Below, one piece after another: positions 6,701 to 8,350 of a stretch of DNA of 8,350 nucleotides. The translations under genes and the position numbers were made by a program. Below the pieces are notes generated by a model. That model did no database searches. It was not told where the DNA came from and saw only the letters and a list, made by a program, of their open reading frames with translations. Position 1 is the first letter of the stretch; every line of letters begins with the position of its first letter. Location: NCBI GenBank assembly GCA_937944945.1, contig CALEBD010000306.1, positions 1 through 8,350 on the forward strand, written 5' to 3'. The stretch comes from an uncultured Clostridium sp. (lineage in GTDB: Bacteria; Bacillota; Clostridia; Peptostreptococcales; Peptostreptococcaceae).

Positions 6701-8262
6701 TAAATCCACTAACTAACCAACCTAAGAAGGGTGCAAGTAAAGGTGGAGGACAAGCATTTTCTGAATATGAAATGTGGTGTTTAATTGCTTCAAACGCTAA
6801 GAAGGTTTTAAATAGTTTATATACTGTTCAATCTGATGACGTTGAAGCACAAAGAAATATCAAAGATTTAATAAGGTCAAATCCAAATGATGTTGAGTTG
6901 GAATGTACTAACAACAATGATAAGATGCTTCAAGTTGTGCTAAGGTCATTTGGAGTAGAATTAGAAGTTGTTAATAATAAGTATGTATATTCAACAATGA
7001 CAGATAAGAAGATTAAATCATTAGCACCTAATGGACTAGACCCTTCCAATATTGACAGTCTTTACCATGAGTCTAAACTACTAAAAGGTAAAAACAAAAT
7101 AAATGCTAGAGATAAATGGAATTGGGTTGATTTAGGTTGTGAAATCATACATCCTAACTGGTTGATAAAAGCTAAGCTAAATAGACTTATAGCTGTAACA
7201 GTAATTAAAACTGATAGTACAGCTTTAGATATTTTAAACCAAAGAGCATTTTCAGATATATTAGAAGGAAGAAAAGCATTAAACTTCCAACACAATCCAC
7301 CAAGTGTAATTTCACTTGAGTCATTAGATTCTGATATAGACTCAGACTTAATAATTTCAGGTATGCCTGCTTTAGTTAAATTATTTAGAGAGACAGACTT
7401 GGAAAATGCTTTAAGAGTTTATGATAAGAGAATATCAAAAGCAAAGGAGCTTGAAAATGAAACCCATATTAAGAAGAACTATTTCGAAGATTTAAATCAA
7501 AGAAATATTATTCTTGAATGGATAGAGAATGGACAAGCCTTAAGTGACTATATTATTTCAGCTTTCCCTATAGTTCCTTTAGTGTACAGACCTTTAACTG
7601 ATGATGTTAGAAGAAAGCATGACTTTAATCAACATTATGAAAGAATATTTGCGGCTATTAAAGAAGTTAAAGTCACAAATAACAACAATAGTATCTTAAA
7701 GGTTTACAATAGAATAGCTGAGTTTATTGGTTTAAAAGATACCGATGGCAGTAATTCTTTACAATCATTACAACAAATTTATGTTGGTAAAGATGCTAGT
7801 GGAAAAGGTATGCTAAGGTCTTCTATGCTTAAAAAGAGAGTCCATATGTCAGGTCGTTCAGTCATCATACCTACACAAGATGTAAATCTAAAAATAAATG
7901 AAGTTGGTGTTCCAATTTTATTAGCAGTTAATATTTGGAATGAAATATTAGTTTCTCATTTATTAAGAAAATCTCCACTAACAGATAGCCCTTTAATTCT
8001 TATTAATAACAAACAAGGTGCGAATATTTTAGATGAAGATTTAGTTAAAGAATTAATAAACTGTGTAGCTAGTGATAATGTAATGCGTTTCTGTGAATAT
8101 TTGAATTTAGGTTCAATGCAAGAAGATGCTAGAAACTTATACTTTAATACTAAGAAATTTATAATTAAAGTATTAGAGGACCAAGTAGTTTTATTTGGTC
8201 ACCATCAAAGTCTGCATTATATCCTTTACAAACTAGCGGGTTTAATTCGATTGCTTTATTAA
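3715..8262 (+). CDS. Fused beta/beta-prime DNA-directed RNA polymerase (3' end disrupted; authentic to about 8199)
   Basis: Multisubunit-type RNA polymerase with both large subunits in one chain. Beta motifs in order: LSDTSNP (404-410, rifampicin region), R440 followed by DPIESPE (444-450, matching PIETPEG), IPFQNYSNAKRLLMG..YHRQA (548-569), a segment like that following the flap (793-845), VGDKMAGRYGNKGVVG (862-877) with catalytic-site lysines K865 and K873 eight apart as in E. coli K1065/K1073, NP-GIPSRMN-SQ-LE (900-915), and GGQAFSEYEMW (1011-1021). Beta-prime N-terminal motifs follow without a stop: GCEIIHPNW (1141-1149, matching HI.LA.PV.HIW), PIVPLVYRPL (1285-1294), and LKKRVHMSGRSVI (1372-1384). 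The beta-prime zinc-binding cysteines are absent. The frame is authentic to G1495 (8197-8199). The last 20 codons to the stop at 8260-8262 are antisense of the catalytic region and not real polymerase. The true protein must be longer. Likely a phage polymerase transcribing phage genes. Confidence 0.93.
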   Translation: MSSFNNMMRQTIPELLNNSSYENDILKITFTYNKYMPSTNRKINDTLCTVLGVDVGLTNKINSSFVSTKLDLLYIPVMTVTGFQVGNSYRQILDLYDKAKGWYLLKGKNKNNSKYTTEDDIMSLLPSSGKHLTFTCKDGVIVVEDKQHKSVKLGHFLKAFTGKSYKELIDLLGINKYILNSLREDDELSVLDSVKETASLFVRYNRGMDDTTLAKTVQRSLLNSQYLSLNKVSRLRLASSISFTTRAEGAELVDSIMLNGKEIPAGTKLLRPILLEIDKSNIDTLRVKKDKVYELKKYSYEEDRLSINEILTMVNMYANLLDGYANYDEEYELTSRVLINYEQKVCDLIRQKVNIVIRDITNNLDSVAAKSDVNLLGVIKSISNFDKEDLINHIKNVEAKEMQLSDTSNPIAFESKNAKLTMNYSGKASKEMVSIQDTQRSLIDPIESPESSKVGKTGYKTVVSKIDENGLATAPYMRVKNGEVISDEPVYLTAAETQYEYIAEWNEKFETEEIQAFFNGVVVKVPKDKVTLINYSPYDDMAIARASIPFQNYSNAKRLLMGANYHRQADTIINPERAMVSTGSELFIKGLVYTAENILKETWDDGDYGTQFGVTEQEFVGSLLTLVGTRNQKGYRTYNFVASVRGRKIPIKKVLPFMQRTSKGSTFTYKLNVQKNNVYCGKDIVLYNGSVDIRKFDMELFADFGHMKVDPLEDLKYGLALGRNLNVGFKTFSSSTIEDAITIRQGLVYENKLTSILQKEITEECHNNEDYYEVFGFTDIENPPADYILQNGLPQVGTFLSAGSLVICKYRVWKNNNNPNASKLKSVKNHFLPNNISGEVISATIVDNVATVMIATISPIEVGDKMAGRYGNKGVVGRIVPDKDMPYDAETGKPLDVCLNPNGIPSRMNISQVLEVGLSQALNIEGKICVATPFKDNTMEYIKKKMGEAELNGRQLIDGRTGKPFYRKTFVGYMYMFKLEHMVNKKINSIGYTNSVNPLTNQPKKGASKGGGQAFSEYEMWCLIASNAKKVLNSLYTVQSDDVEAQRNIKDLIRSNPNDVELECTNNNDKMLQVVLRSFGVELEVVNNKYVYSTMTDKKIKSLAPNGLDPSNIDSLYHESKLLKGKNKINARDKWNWVDLGCEIIHPNWLIKAKLNRLIAVTVIKTDSTALDILNQRAFSDILEGRKALNFQHNPPSVISLESLDSDIDSDLIISGMPALVKLFRETDLENALRVYDKRISKAKELENETHIKKNYFEDLNQRNIILEWIENGQALSDYIISAFPIVPLVYRPLTDDVRRKHDFNQHYERIFAAIKEVKVTNNNNSILKVYNRIAEFIGLKDTDGSNSLQSLQQIYVGKDASGKGMLRSSMLKKRVHMSGRSVIIPTQDVNLKINEVGVPILLAVNIWNEILVSHLLRKSPLTDSPLILINNKQGANILDEDLVKELINCVASDNVMRFCEYLNLGSMQEDARNLYFNTKKFIIKVLEDQVVLFGHHQSLHYILYKLAGLIRLLY
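8167..8199 (+). repeat. Left arm of a perfect 33-bp inverted repeat
   Basis: This arm is the exact reverse complement of 8318-8350. It encodes KVLEDQVVLFG of the polymerase on the plus strand. The base pair just inside the arms (8200 and 8317) does not match. The arm contains a small internal hairpin, GACCAA (8179-8184) with TTGGTC (8195-8200), and ends in ATTTGGT (8193-8199), which is also the complement of the sequence just after the DFDGD motif. Confidence 0.95.
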
Positions 8263-8350
8263 ATGTGATTACAACTTTAAATGCTTTACAAGAAGATTTT
8301 TGTAGTGAAGGTTGTCTACCAAATAAAACTACTTGGTCCTCTAATACTTT
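8195..8350 (-). CDS. Beta-prime catalytic-centre segment of the RNA polymerase on the opposite strand (partial, displaced)
   Basis: Reading the minus strand from 8350 gives an open frame that repeats KVLEDQVVLFG from the end of the fused polymerase and continues RQPSLQKSS, then KAFKVVITFNKAIELNPLVC, then KGYNADFDGDQ. These match canonical beta-prime LLNRAPTLHR, QAFEP.L..GKAI.LHPLVC and AYNADFDGDQ in the correct order. The three metal-binding aspartates are in NADFDGD (8218 down to 8198). This is the sequence that should follow residue 1495 of the plus-strand gene, so it is the same gene inverted, not a second polymerase. A fold-back or assembly chimera is the likely cause; a true inversion is the alternative. 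After GACCAA the minus strand runs into the repeated arm, so nothing beyond is independent sequence. Confidence 0.92.
8318..8350 (-). repeat. Right arm of a perfect 33-bp inverted repeat at the window edge
   Basis: This arm is the exact reverse complement of 8167-8199, with 118 bases between the arms. It reaches exactly to the last base of the window, so the true length of the repeat cannot be seen. An arm that ends exactly at the sequence edge is what a de Bruijn assembly gives when a path folds back onto a k-mer already used. Confidence 0.95.

Noticed and set aside
8200..8262. The C-terminal 20 residues of the long polymerase ORF (starting HHQSLHYILY) as a real protein tail
   Set aside because: These codons are exactly antisense to the NPLVC...NADFDGD coding sequence on the minus strand, which is strongly conserved in beta-prime. 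The tail is a by-product of the inversion.
8190..8262. An intron or intein interrupting the polymerase at residue 1495
   Set aside because: The sequence after the break is the reverse complement of the expected continuation and shows no intein blocks, homing nuclease or intron core.
8167..8350. A rho-independent terminator or regulatory hairpin formed by the 33-bp inverted repeat
   Set aside because: The loop is 118 bases of conserved polymerase coding sequence, there is no GC-rich stem or U-run, and the arms lie inside the gene.
8318..8350. Terminal inverted repeat of a transposon or linear phage genome
   Set aside because: Its partner lies 118 bases away inside the polymerase gene, not at the other end of the window, and no transposase is present.

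Overview
The window looks like part of a large AT-rich phage genome (or a phage-like plasmid) from a low-GC Firmicute-type host. Apart from the first 67 bases, all genes lie on the plus strand, are packed with overlaps or gaps of a few bases, use A/T-ending codons with AGA for arginine, and are mostly preceded by strong AGGAGG-type ribosome binding sites. There is no tRNA, CRISPR array, insertion sequence or gene-free stretch over 300 bases.

Layout. Bases 1-67 differ in composition (33 of 67 are G/C) and end an unrelated reading frame resembling the C-terminus of an HxlR-type regulator. From about base 68 the AT-rich block starts: an unknown 193-aa protein (70-651), a compact NAD+-dependent DNA ligase (642-1844), an unknown helical 390-aa protein (1857-3029), three small unknown proteins (3032-3220, 3217-3486, 3467-3691), and a very long ORF from 3715 that is a multisubunit-type RNA polymerase with beta and beta-prime regions fused in one chain.

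The most important observation is at the 3' end. The polymerase frame is authentic to about base 8199 (residue 1495), just before the beta-prime catalytic centre. The missing continuation, including the metal-binding motif NADFDGD, is present but on the minus strand (8350 down to 8195). It is flanked by a perfect 33-bp inverted repeat (8167-8199 and 8318-8350). The last 20 codons of the plus-strand ORF are therefore antisense of the catalytic region. This is most simply a fold-back (template-switch) or assembly chimera at a contig end. A genuinely invertible segment is a less likely alternative that can be tested.

Working together: the cluster joins a self-encoded, single-chain beta/beta-prime transcriptase with a replication/repair ligase and several unknown proteins, as in the nucleic-acid-metabolism section of a large phage. 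The fused polymerase lacks the beta-prime N-terminal zinc-binding cysteines and has a changed rifampicin pocket, so it is clearly not a host housekeeping rpoB/rpoC. No sigma-like or other specificity factor is recognisable, so the unknown proteins next to it are candidates for accessory roles (inference only).
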